The notes under the pieces: model-generated | Told to the model about the DNA's origin: nothing | Databases searched by the model: none | Seen by the model: only the letters and a program-made list of their open reading frames with translations | Position numbers and translations under genes: made by a program | In this document: piece by piece, positions 52,958-61,154 of the stretch | Numbering within the stretch: the stretch's first letter is position 1 | Layout of the letters: every line of letters begins with the position of its first letter | Assembly (NCBI GenBank): GCA_016707605.1 | Contig: JADJHJ010000003.1 | Span: 372,001 to 436,000, forward strand | Direction of reading: 5' to 3' | DNA: 64,000 bases | Source of the DNA: Candidatus Promineofilum glycogenicum | GTDB lineage: Bacteria > Chloroflexota > Anaerolineae > Promineifilales > Promineifilaceae

Positions 52958-54074
52958 AAATCAGCATCGCGTCGCCGAACGAGTAGAAGCGATAGCGCTC
53001 GGCCACGGCGGCGCGGTAGGCGGCCAGCACCGCCTCGCGCCCGGCGAAGGCCGACACCAGCATCAGCAGGCTGGAGCGGGGCAAGTGGAAGTTGGTCAGC
53101 AGCGCGGCCACAGCGCGGAAGCGGTAGCCGGGGTAGATGAACAGGTCGGTCGGCCCCTCGAAGGCGGCCACCGGCCGCCAGGGGCAGATGTTGCTCGTCT
53201 CCCCGGCGGCGTCGCGGGCGCTGATGGTTTGCAGGCTGCCGGTGATGCCCGCCGAGCGCAGGGCGGCCGTCTCCAGCACGCGGGCCGTCGTCGTGCCCAC
53301 GGCGACGATGCGCCCGCCGGCCAGGTGAGCTTCGTTGATGCGCTGCGCCGCGTCGGCCGACAGGCGCGCCCACTCGCTGTGGATGACGTGGTCGCCCACC
53401 GCCTCGACGGCCACCGGCTTGAACGTGTCCAGCCCGACGTGGAGCGTCACCGTCTCGAACAGCACGCCGCGCTGGCGCAGGGCCAGTAGCAGGTCGGGCG
53501 TGAAGTGCAGCCCGGCCGTCGGCGCGGCGGCCGAGCCGGCCGGGCGGGCGTAGACGGTCTGATAGCGCTCCGGGTCGTCGAGCGTCTCGTGGATGTAGGG
53601 CGGCAGAGGGGTGTAGCCGAGAGCCTCGATCCACGTCTCGACCGGGGCGCTGAAGCGCAGCAGCCGTTGCGCCTCCGGGCCGGTGGCGACGACCGTGGCC
53701 GTGACGCCGGCCGGCTGCCCGGCGTGGTCGAGCACGGCCAGCGTCAGCCCCTCGGCCACGCCGCGCCCGCCGACCAGCGCCGCCCACGTGTCTTCGCCGC
53801 GCCGCTCCAGCAGCAGCAGTTCGACTCGTCCGCCGGTCGGCTTGCGGGCGAAGAGGCGGGCCGGCAGCACGCGCGTGTCGTTGGCGACGAGGATGTCGCC
53901 GGGGCGCAGGAAGTCGCCCAGGTCGCGGAAGTGGCGGTGGGCCACGCTCCCGCTGGCGCGGTCGAGGTGCAGCAGGCGGCTGGCGTCGCGCGGCTCGACC
54001 GGCCGCTGGGCGATGAGCGCTTCCGGCAGGTCGTAGTCGTAGTCGGTGACGCGGTCGCCGGGGCTAGTCAGCAT
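52953..54074 (-). CDS. queA: S-adenosylmethionine:tRNA ribosyltransferase-isomerase
   Basis: 373 residues. QueA transfers the ribose of SAM to preQ1 in tRNA, giving epoxyqueuosine. Family hallmarks: YDLPEALIAQRPVEPRDASRLL, VANDTRVLPARL, SAAAPTAGLHFT, HVGLDTFKPV and TNFHLPRSSLLMLVSAF. Complete. Other queuosine genes are not in the window. Its start overlaps the end of the dNK-MazG gene by 11 bases. Confidence 0.97.
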   Translation of the reverse strand: MLTSPGDRVTDYDYDLPEALIAQRPVEPRDASRLLHLDRASGSVAHRHFRDLGDFLRPGDILVANDTRVLPARLFARKPTGGRVELLLLERRGEDTWAALVGGRGVAEGLTLAVLDHAGQPAGVTATVVATGPEAQRLLRFSAPVETWIEALGYTPLPPYIHETLDDPERYQTVYARPAGSAAAPTAGLHFTPDLLLALRQRGVLFETVTLHVGLDTFKPVAVEAVGDHVIHSEWARLSADAAQRINEAHLAGGRIVAVGTTTARVLETAALRSAGITGSLQTISARDAAGETSNICPWRPVAAFEGPTDLFIYPGYRFRAVAALLTNFHLPRSSLLMLVSAFAGREAVLAAYRAAVAERYRFYSFGDAMLIL

Positions 54075-55072
54075 GGGGCGCGTCGCTGCGGGGCGCGGCG
54101 GCCAGTTGCAGCCGCATCTTGTCCAGATAGGCTTGCTCCAGGTCGATGCCGGTGTCGTTGGCCAGCTTCAGCAAGTGGGCCAGCAGGTCGGCCAGCTCCT
54201 CGCGCAGCGCCGGGCGGTGGGCGGCGATGGCCTCGTCGAGGGCCACGGCCGCGCCGCCGGCCGACGGCCGACGGCTGTCGGCGGTCACACGCCGCAGGGC
54301 CGTGGCCAGTTCGCCCACCTCTTCCACCAGCAGCAAGTAATGGATCCAGCGGATTGACGGCCGCGCCGTTGGTCGCTTCGCGCTCGCGGTGGAACTGCTG
54401 GAAGGCGGCCACGCGCCCCTGTTGCAGCGCCCGCAGTTGGGTCTCCGGCGCGCCGGCCGGGGCGGCCTTCTCCAGCGCCGCGGCGATCATCTCGACCACG
54501 CGGTCGAGGTCTTCGGTGCGCGAAAGGTAGTCCAGGTCGTTGGTGTCGATGGTCAGGACGGGAATGTCGGTCAGGCGCGACAGCCAGGCGTCGTAGGCGG
54601 CGGCCAACTCGCGGATATAGTCGGGATCCATGTCGCGCTCGAAGGGCCGGTCGCGCAGGGCGATGCGGCGCATGAGCACGTCGTGGTCGGCGCGCAGGTA
54701 GACGATCAGGTCGGGGCGGGGGATCTTCTCGCCCAGCGCGGCGTGGACGCGGCCGTACATGGCCAGTTCGTCGTCCTTCAGGTTCAGCCAGGCGAACAGC
54801 TCATCCTTGGCGAAGGTGTAGTCGGAGATGAGCGCGCCGCGCCGCAGGGCGGCGGGGATGGCCTGGTACTGCTGGTGATAGCGGCTGAGCAGGAAGAAGA
54901 TCTGCGTCTGGAAGGCGTAGCGCTCCCGGTCGCCGTAGAACTTGGGCAGGAACGGGTTGTCTTCGACCACTTCCAGCAGGATGCTGGCGTCGTAGCGCGG
55001 TTGCAGCAGGCGGGTCAGCGTCGTCTTGCCGACGCCGATGACGCCCTCGATGGCGATGTACTTGTTGTTCAT
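54064..55072 (-). CDS. Deoxynucleoside kinase fused to MazG-like pyrophosphohydrolase (one frameshift)
   Basis: About 335 residues. Residues 1-~210 are a dNK/deoxyguanosine kinase: P-loop GVIGVGKTT, DYTFAKDELFA and the lid RDRPFERD. An Ala/Gln linker leads to a MazG-like helical domain (QQGRVAAFQQFHRERE, then LLLVEEVGELATALRRV, and LREELADLLAHLLKLAND with the Mg-binding E..E..E..D pattern). A one-base shift near 54361 splits the second domain. Such a fusion would link dNTP salvage to removal of aberrant nucleotides. It begins four bases after the nucleotidyltransferase. Confidence 0.8.
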
Positions 55073-55076
55073 GATC

Positions 55077-55847
55077 TTACGGCGCGAACTCGGCGCGCAG
55101 CATGTCGACCTGGTAGGGCTTGTCGGCGTCCATGGCCAGTTCGGCCGGGCCGCCGAGCACGACCTTGGCCGGCGCGCCGAGGATGCGGCCGGCCACGGCC
55201 TCGATGTCGGCGAACGTCACCCGCCGGAACAGGAACTTCAACAGGAACGGCAGCCCGACGATGCGGGCGATGCGCCACGGCTGTTTGCGCGCCCCGGTGA
55301 GCATCTCGATCAACGCCCGGTTGCGCTCGGCCACCTCGGGATGGACGACGATCATATCGCCGCCGGCCACTTCCATGTCGTTCAGCTTGGAGTAGGTGCG
55401 GTTGGAGTTGGGGAAGCGACTCTCCAGCGTCTCGCGGCTGACGAAGTTGTAGTAGATGGCCTTGTCCCACGGCCGGCAGGCGTCGATGAAGGCGTCGACG
55501 ATGGCCGGGGTGATGGCCGGGATGTCGGCCGAGCAGCCGAGGATGGCCGCCGCGTCGGGCCGGTGGGCCTGAAACCAGGCGCAGCCGGCCAGCATATTGC
55601 CGACCATGCTGCCCTGGTCGGGCAGGAACTCGACCGGCCGGGCGAAGCGCAGGCCGGCCGTCGCCGCCGCGTCGAGGCCGACGACGAGCACGTCCTCCAC
55701 CTGGCGCGACGCTTGCAGCGCGCCGACGACCCGCTCCAGCATCGTCCGCCCGCCCATGTCGATGAGCGCCTTGGGCCGGCCGTGGGTGTATGGATACAGT
55801 GCGTCCTCCGGCCGGACGGTGCCGCCGGCGATGATCAAACAGTGCAT
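55077..55847 (-). CDS. MobA-like NTP transferase domain protein
   Basis: 256 residues. LIIAGGTVRPEDALYPYTHGRPKALIDMGG is the nucleotide-binding start of NTP_transf_3 enzymes, with Lys in GRPKALI; CSADIPAITP supplies the metal Asp. The remainder (RTYSKLNDMEVAGGDMIVVHPE) is typical for a Chloroflexota-type subfamily of unknown substrate, perhaps a sugar- or polyol-phosphate. GGGGAGA precedes ATG 55847. It leads a tight leftward run with dNK-MazG and queA. Confidence 0.85.
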   Translation of the reverse strand: MHCLIIAGGTVRPEDALYPYTHGRPKALIDMGGRTMLERVVGALQASRQVEDVLVVGLDAAATAGLRFARPVEFLPDQGSMVGNMLAGCAWFQAHRPDAAAILGCSADIPAITPAIVDAFIDACRPWDKAIYYNFVSRETLESRFPNSNRTYSKLNDMEVAGGDMIVVHPEVAERNRALIEMLTGARKQPWRIARIVGLPFLLKFLFRRVTFADIEAVAGRILGAPAKVVLGGPAELAMDADKPYQVDMLRAEFAP

Positions 55848-55901
55848 GAGTCGTCTCCCCTCTGTGTCGTTGTTGGCCTCCAATTGTAGCGGGGAAGGGG
55901 G

Positions 55902-55993
55902 AAATGAGAAATTAGGAATTAGGAATTAGGAATGAAGAGGGTTGTTCAAGTCTTCTCTTCATTCCTAATTCGTAATTCCTAATTCCTAATTGT
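55902..55993. repeat. AGGAATTAGGAATTAGG palindrome
   Basis: Left words GGAATTAGGAATTAGGAATGAAGAG are answered at 55955-55993. It encodes the tail and stop of the S8 peptidase. A half copy is at 59590-59635. Confidence 0.85.
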
Positions 55994-57517
55994 CATAGGC
56001 ATTAGCACTTCAAACGCCGGTTCAACCTCTGACAGCGACTCATAGGCTGCCAGAGCATCAATGCGGCCCCAGCCGTAGACGTTGTTGGGCACGCTGGTCG
56101 GGGTGTCGCCGCCGCAGCCTTCATCGGACGTTAAATGCAGCGCCGTCTGGGTGATGGCCGTCTCCAGCGCGTCCACGTCACCGGCCAGTGATGGCTCGGC
56201 CGAGATGAGCAGGGCGACCAGCCCGGCCACGTGCGGCGCGGCCATGCTCGTGCCGCTAAGCGAGGCATAGCCGCCCGGATAGCTGGACTCGACGCCGGTG
56301 CCGGGGGCGACAATATCCGGCTTGCGCCGCGCGCTGCCATCGGCCAGCACTGGGCCACGGCTGCTGAAGCCGGCGATGTTGTCCTCCTCATTCGTCGCGC
56401 CAACGGTGAAGGACGCATCATAGATCGCCGCCGGGTTCTCGACCGAGCCGCAACTGCTGCCGGTATTGCCGGCCGAGTGGACGGTGACGATGCCCGCGGC
56501 ACGCACCGCTTCGACCACAGCCAGGAGCACGTCATCGGCCGTGCAGCCCTCGACTTCCAGACAGGACCAGGAGTTATTGATGACGTGCGGCGCGCGGGCC
56601 GGATCGCCGTCGGTCATGGGGTTGCCGCCGATGGGATAGGGGGCGATGAACCACTCGTAACACTCGGTATAGGTGGCCGGCGTGCCCCAGCCCTGTTCCA
56701 TGTTGCGGCAGCCGATCCAGCGCGCGCCGGGGGCCATGCCGATCTGGCGGGTGGCGGTCTCGCCGACCATCGTGCCCATGGTGTGCGTACCATGCCCCTG
56801 GTCGTCGCAGGGCACGGCCGAGTTGAAGCCACAGGGGTTGCCGGAGCCGGTGTGGGGGTCGTTCTTGTGGATGGCGTCGTGCCAGTTGTAGTCGTGGTCG
56901 GCGGTGCTGCCGTCCCAGCCGCGATACTGCGCCTGCAGCGCCTCATGCTCCCAGTCGTAGCCGGTGTCCTGGCCGCCGATGACGACCCCCTGGCCGGTGA
57001 CGCCGGCGGCCCAGACTTGCGGCGCGTTGACGAGTTCGATGTTCCACTCGATGCCTTCGCGCGCGGCGCGTGGCGCGGCCACCGCCGGTCCGGGCAGGGC
57101 CACACGCTGGGCGGTGTTCGCATAGACGTAGGACACCTCCGGCCGGGCGGCCAGCGTTTGCACCAGGCCGCGGTCGCCGCGCACCCAGATCATATTAGTC
57201 ACCCAATAGGCGCGGTAGGTTGCGCCGCGGGCATCGAGCAGGGCGCGCAGGGGGGCCTGGGTGCGCGCGGCGACGGCGGTCAGCGTCGCGTAGACGTACT
57301 GCCCACGGGCGACCTTGTCGCCCAGCCGCGCCGCGCCGCTCAGGTCGCCCTGCGCGTCGAGGACGACGAGGAACTCGGCCGTCGCGCCGCCAGCCGTCTC
57401 GGCCAACAGCGCCGGGTCGGCCTTGGACATCCAGGCCGCCGTGGCGTTGGCCTTTGCCGCCCCGACCGCCAGCAGAGTCGCCAGGATCAGAGCCAGAAAG
57501 AGGAGTAGCTTTTTCAT
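55979..57517 (-). CDS. Secreted S8 (subtilisin) family serine peptidase
   Basis: 512 residues. Signal peptide 1-24; inhibitor-like prodomain ~45-140; catalytic domain with Asp184 (GQDTGYD), His242 (GHGTHTMG), oxyanion Asn315 and Ser424 (SGTSMAAPH). Eight or more cysteines in the catalytic domain suggest disulfides. The final MPMTIRN and stop are encoded by the repeat at 55902-55993. Role: extracellular protein degradation. Confidence 0.95.
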   Translation of the reverse strand: MKKLLLFLALILATLLAVGAAKANATAAWMSKADPALLAETAGGATAEFLVVLDAQGDLSGAARLGDKVARGQYVYATLTAVAARTQAPLRALLDARGATYRAYWVTNMIWVRGDRGLVQTLAARPEVSYVYANTAQRVALPGPAVAAPRAAREGIEWNIELVNAPQVWAAGVTGQGVVIGGQDTGYDWEHEALQAQYRGWDGSTADHDYNWHDAIHKNDPHTGSGNPCGFNSAVPCDDQGHGTHTMGTMVGETATRQIGMAPGARWIGCRNMEQGWGTPATYTECYEWFIAPYPIGGNPMTDGDPARAPHVINNSWSCLEVEGCTADDVLLAVVEAVRAAGIVTVHSAGNTGSSCGSVENPAAIYDASFTVGATNEEDNIAGFSSRGPVLADGSARRKPDIVAPGTGVESSYPGGYASLSGTSMAAPHVAGLVALLISAEPSLAGDVDALETAITQTALHLTSDEGCGGDTPTSVPNNVYGWGRIDALAAYESLSEVEPAFEVLMPMTIRN

Positions 57518-57526
57518 AGTATTCCG

Positions 57527-57579
57527 TGGTCATTGGTGGTTGGTCGTTGGTGGGCGACCAACGACCAACCACCAACGAC
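57527..57579. repeat. TTGGTGGTTGGTCGTTGGTGGG palindrome
   Basis: The left words and the complementary CCAACGACCAACCACCAACGACC form a hairpin between the S8 gene start and the end of the selenoprotein gene. Confidence 0.85.
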
Positions 57580-57584
57580 CCCTT

Positions 57585-59132
57585 CTACTTACGCCGATCA
57601 AACTGATCGGCCGTCGGCTCTGCTCAGCAGAACCAGTCTTCGGTCAGGCGCGGTGGGGCGGGGTGGGCGTGAGTGCGCGGTGGAGTGACGGGGGCGCGCC
57701 GGCCGGCCAGGCCATAGGCCAGGCGCTCGATGGCGGCGAAGGCGGTGTCGGCGTCGCCGCCCGCCTCGGCGATGGCGGCCACGCGCCGCTGCAACTCGTC
57801 CACGCAGGGGTCGGGGTTGCGCCACTGCCAGGTGAAGTTAGCCGCGTCGAGCGGGCCAAGCCAGTCGGCCGCGTCCGGCTCGCTCAGCAGGGCGCTGCCC
57901 GGCGGCACGAGCAGGCGGATGGAAAGCTGCACGGCCGGGACGTGGGCCATGAGGTCGCGGCGGCGAATCCAGGCCAACAGCGCCAGGTAGTCGTCGAGCG
58001 TCGTCCAGGGGGTGAAGGGCAGCCAGGTGGGTTGGACGGGCAGGCCCGCGCCGGCCAGCACGGCCAGGGCGTCGTCGAGGTCGGCCGCGGTGTGCCCTTT
58101 GCCCAGGCGCGTCAGCACCGTGTCCGACACGCTCTCGAAGGCGGAGATGACGAAGCTGGCCCCCAGCGCGCGCAGTTCCGGGAAGAGGGCGCGGTGCTGC
58201 TGGATGTGTTCGACCTTGGTGGTGAAGTCGAACGTCAGGCGCGGGAATTCGGCGTGCAGGGCGCGGGCGATCTTCAGGGCGTGGCCGGGGCCGTTGAGGA
58301 AGTCGGGGTCGCCGAAGGTGATGTGCTCCGCCCCGGCGGCCACCTGCTGGCGCACGTCGGCCAGCACCGTCTCGGCCGGGACGACGAAGAAGCGCCCGCC
58401 ATAGACGGGCACGACCGGGCAGTGGCGGCAGGTATGCAGGCAGCCGCGGCTGGCCTCGACGTAGCCGGCCAGCCGCGCCACGCCGCCGTCCACGTAGCGG
58501 GCGTAGCGGTCGAGCGATGGCAGGCCGGCGCGGTCGGGTGTGGGCAAAGAGAGGCGGGTCAGGATGGGGCGGGGTCGTTGGTCTTTAGTCCCCTGGCCCT
58601 TTGGGAGAGGGCTGCTTGTCCCCCCGCCCCTTGGGAGAGGGTTAGGGAGAGGGCTTCTTATCCCCTCGCCCTGTGGGAGAGGGTTAGGGAGAGGGTCTAG
58701 AACACTGCCCTCCCCTCCCCAAGGGGGGGGGACTGGCCACCCGCCACTCGCCACCCGCCACCCGCCACCCACGCGGCCAACTCCTCCTCGACCTCCCCGG
58801 CCAATACCGAATCGGCCACCGTCGCCAGCAGGTAGTCGGCGTTGAGCCAGGCGTAGAGGCCGTAGAAGCAGATGTGGGCGTCGGGATTGAGGGCGCGCAC
58901 GTCCTGGGCGGCGCGCACACCCAGGCGCAGCGCCGTGTGCATGGGCACGCTGATGGCGACGAAGCGGGCGCGGGCCGCCGCGTCGCGCGGGAAGGGAGTC
59001 GACGGCCAGGTCAACGGCCGTAACGCCGACGCCCGCCCGCCGCAAGACGGCCGCCGGCCAGGCCAGGCTCAGCGGTTGGTGGCCCAGTTCATAGCAGGCC
59101 AGCAGCAGGACGTCGTCGGGCGCGGCGACCAT
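57585..59132 (-). CDS. CUAEP-tail radical SAM selenoprotein (TGA 57624-57626 = Sec; two frameshifts)
   Basis: About 515 residues. Residues ~1-110 are a Rossmann/B12-binding-like domain (LLLACYELGHQPLSLAWPA, then FVAISVPMHTALRLG). A low-complexity insert from repeats follows. The radical SAM core has CLHTCRHC (Cx3Cx2C) for the 4Fe-4S cluster. The frame reaches ...RLTEDWFC-TGA-AEPTADQFDRRK-TAG: the motif Cys-Sec-Ala-Glu-Pro that names the CUAEP/CCAEP-tail family. An SECIS-like hairpin follows the TGA. Shifts near 58996 and at the nine-G run near 58726 are likely errors. It starts two bases after the YggX-like stop. Confidence 0.85.
57593..57611 (-). promoter_or_regulatory. Bacterial SECIS candidate
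   Basis: On the minus strand, twelve bases after the TGA, GCCGATCA-GTT-TGATCGGC forms an eight-base stem with a GU-containing apical loop, the size and distance expected of a bacterial SECIS bound by SelB. Confidence 0.65.
58590..58772. repeat. Repeat block inside the radical SAM gene (two families)
   Basis: Three CCCTCGCCCTnnGGGAGAGGG units (58590-58700) and a CGCCACCCGCCACTCGCC array (58735-58772) interrupt the coding region between the B12-like and radical SAM domains. They encode peptides such as DPLPNPLPQGEG. Confidence 0.85.
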
Positions 59133-59134
59133 GC

Positions 59135-59446
59135 TTACTTGCGGGCCGGGCCGCCCTTGCCCCCGGCCACCGGCGCCTCGGCCGCTTCGGGCCGCCCCTC
59201 CTCGAATAGAAAGGACTCCATCTGCTCGAACAGGAACTCCTGCGAGCGCGGGTCGGCCATATTCAGCCCGTAGTGGTTGATGATCAGCCGCGCCTGGTCT
59301 TGCCACAGGCTGTAGGCGTACTTGGAAATCTCGTCATAGACGCGCTGCCCCAGCTTGCCGGGGAAGGGCGGCCTTTCGAGCGCCGGCAACTCCGCGCCCA
59401 ACTTGGCGCACTGCACCACGGTCAACGTCTTCGTCTCGCGGGCCAT
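59135..59446 (-). CDS. yggX: YggX-like Fe(II)-trafficking / oxidative damage protection protein
   Basis: 103 residues. VVQCAKLGAELPALERPPFPGKLGQRVYDEISK matches the YggX start including the single conserved Cys, and ARLIINHYGLNMADPRSQEFLFEQMESFLF the helical end. YggX protects Fe-S clusters from oxidation. An Ala/Gly/Lys tail is extra. GAGGTGA lies six bases before the ATG. The radical SAM selenoprotein starts two bases downstream, so the pair is translationally linked. Confidence 0.85.
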   Translation of the reverse strand: MARETKTLTVVQCAKLGAELPALERPPFPGKLGQRVYDEISKYAYSLWQDQARLIINHYGLNMADPRSQEFLFEQMESFLFEEGRPEAAEAPVAGGKGGPARK

Positions 59447-59458
59447 ATTTCACCTCAT

Positions 59459-59491
59459 GGTGCCTGGCACTTTCTGAAGTGCCTCGCACCT
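59459..59491. repeat. GGTGCCTGGCACTT hairpin
   Basis: GGTGCCTGGCACTTT and AAGTGCCTCGCACC around CTG; lies just upstream of the YggX ribosome site. Confidence 0.75.
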
Positions 59492-59504
59492 TCTTCTCCA
59501 GCCT

Positions 59505-59533
59505 ATAATAAGTCGTTACGGTTGATGTCGCAA
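59505..59533 (-). promoter_or_regulatory. Promoter of the YggX-selenoprotein operon
   Basis: Minus strand TTGCGA (59528-59533), 17 bases, TATTAT (59505-59510). Confidence 0.6.
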
Positions 59534-59537
59534 ACAG

Positions 59538-59635
59538 GGCGGGTGGCGGAGCCCGCATCTGAGGATGCGGACTCCGCCACCCGCCCCTCTTCATCCCTAA
59601 TTCGTAATTCCCAATTCCTAATTCTATAATTCTCC
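59538..59635. repeat. CGGGTGGCGGAGCCCGCATC palindrome plus AATTCCTAATT half-element
   Basis: 59538-59584 is a palindrome around TGA sharing words with 41952-42017; 59590-59635 repeats TAATTCCnAATTC words of the family at 55902. Confidence 0.8.
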
Positions 59636-59637
59636 TC

Positions 59638-60573
59638 ATGCGCCTCCTCTTCTTTGGCCTGCCGGCGGGGGTGTCGGCCGTGGTATTGCGCGGACTGCTG
59701 GATGATGGGCGCGACGTGGCCGGGGTGGTTGTGCCGGCGGCGGCCGTGCCCCACCTGTTGCCCAATCTCGCGCCGCCCGTGGCGCACCTATCCCCGCCTG
59801 CCATCCCAACTCTGTCATTGGGCGAACCGACCGACCTGTTGGCCCTGACCTGGTCGCGCGGCTTGCCCGTGCTGGCCGTGGCCGACTTCGACCACCCCGA
59901 CGCCCTGGCCGCACTGCGCGCCTTCGCGCCCGACGTGGCCGTGGTGGCCTGCTTCACCCGCCGCATCCCGCCGGCGGCGCTGGCTGTGCCCCGGCTGGGC
60001 TTCCTCAACCTGCACCCATCGCTGCTGCCGCTCTATCGCGGGCCGCAGCCGCTCTTCCGGCAACTGCGCGACGGCTCGCCGACGGGGACGACCGTCCACT
60101 TCATGGATGAGGGGCTGGACACGGGCGACATCGCCGCCCAGACGACCGTACCCTTACCCGACGGCCTCAGCGGCCCGGAAGCGGAGCGAACGCTGGCCCT
60201 GGCCGGGCTGGGACTGTTGCGCGGCGTGCTGGACGAGTTGGGCGCGGGCGTCGTCAGCCGGCAGCCGCAAGGGTCAGGTGGCAGCACCCAGCCCGCGCCG
60301 ACTGACGCTGACTTCGCCCTCTCGACCGGCTGGACGGCGCGGCGGGCGTTCAACTTCATGCGCGGCACGGCCGATTGGGGGCGACCCTACGCGATTGAGG
60401 TCAACGGGCGGACGGAGTGGCTGGCCGCGGCCGAAGAGTGGCACGATGCTCAACTGGATCGGCCGAGCGTGCGGCATGGGCGGCACATTGTGATCCGGTT
60501 TGCGGCGGGGGTATTGTATGCTGTACTGGCGGCTTCACAATCGAGTACAATGGCGGCTAAGACGCTCGACTGA
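59638..60573 (+). CDS. Formyltransferase-family protein (methionyl-tRNA formyltransferase-like)
   Basis: 311 residues. LRLGFLNLHPSLLPLYRGPQPL carries the formyltransferase His, with Asp in DEGLDTGDI; the Fmt C-terminal domain is short and divergent (TGWTARRAFNFMRGT). The N-terminal Asn of the active site is not clear. It may be a second Fmt paralogue or a sugar/amine formyltransferase. No def gene is adjacent. Start at the ATG of MRLLFFGLPAG. Confidence 0.75.
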   Translation: MRLLFFGLPAGVSAVVLRGLLDDGRDVAGVVVPAAAVPHLLPNLAPPVAHLSPPAIPTLSLGEPTDLLALTWSRGLPVLAVADFDHPDALAALRAFAPDVAVVACFTRRIPPAALAVPRLGFLNLHPSLLPLYRGPQPLFRQLRDGSPTGTTVHFMDEGLDTGDIAAQTTVPLPDGLSGPEAERTLALAGLGLLRGVLDELGAGVVSRQPQGSGGSTQPAPTDADFALSTGWTARRAFNFMRGTADWGRPYAIEVNGRTEWLAAAEEWHDAQLDRPSVRHGRHIVIRFAAGVLYAVLAASQSSTMAAKTLD

Positions 60574-60582
60574 GGTGAGACG

Positions 60583-60834
60583 ATGTTGACTATTTACCGC
60601 GCCAAGGCTGATGAACTGGACGAATCGTTGATCGAGGCGCTCAAGACGCTATTTGCCGGCCGCGAGTTGGACATTATCGTCCGGCCGGTGGAGGGCAAGT
60701 CCGGACAGGAGTGGTTTTGGTCGCCGGAGTGGCAGGCGGCCGAGCGAGAAGTAGAGGACGATTTGGCTTCGGGCCGCTTTGAGACGTTCGACACGATCGA
60801 AGAGTTTATCCTGAGTCTAGAGTCGCCCTCGTGA
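60583..60834 (+). CDS. Antitoxin-like protein
   Basis: 83 residues, acidic. LTIYRAKADELDESLIEALKTLFAGRELDIIV resembles small Phd/YefM-independent antitoxins, and the C-terminal ETFDTIEEFILSLES is a helix that typically covers a RelE toxin. GAGGTGAG precedes the ATG. Its TGA overlaps the GTG of the next gene (GTGA), the usual TA arrangement. Confidence 0.7.
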   Translation: MLTIYRAKADELDESLIEALKTLFAGRELDIIVRPVEGKSGQEWFWSPEWQAAEREVEDDLASGRFETFDTIEEFILSLESPS

Positions 60835-61109
60835 AACATCGCCGGACGCCCCGCTTTGTGGCGGCGTATCAGGCGTTGCCGCCGGAGATACAGGAGCAGG
60901 CCAAACGCGCCTTCCGCCTTTTCTAGGATAACATGTCGCACCCCGGTTTGTCCATCGAGCGGTTGGAAGGCTATCCGGGCGTTTGGTCAGGGCGGATTAC
61001 ACGCAAGTATCGGTGGACTTTCCACTTTGAAGAGGATCTTCAGACAGGCGAGCGCATCTGTGTCCATCGCTATATTGGGGCACATGAGGATGTCTATCGC
61101 AAGCATTAG
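60831..61109 (+). pseudogene. RelE/ParE-like toxin interrupted by an amber codon
   Basis: The 92-codon frame reads RTPRFVAAYQALPPEIQEQA...AFRLF-TAG-DNMSHPGLSIERLEGYPGVWSGRI...VHRYIGAHEDVYRKH, which matches RelE/HigB-type toxins end to end. TAG at 60924-60926 replaces the expected Gln (CAG) of LFQDN. The rest is intact, so inactivation is recent or suppressed. RelE-type toxins cut mRNA on the ribosome. Confidence 0.75.
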
Positions 61110-61154
61110 AAAGTCATCCCCGCGAGGGAGCTACACCCAGATGCCGGGTTCACT

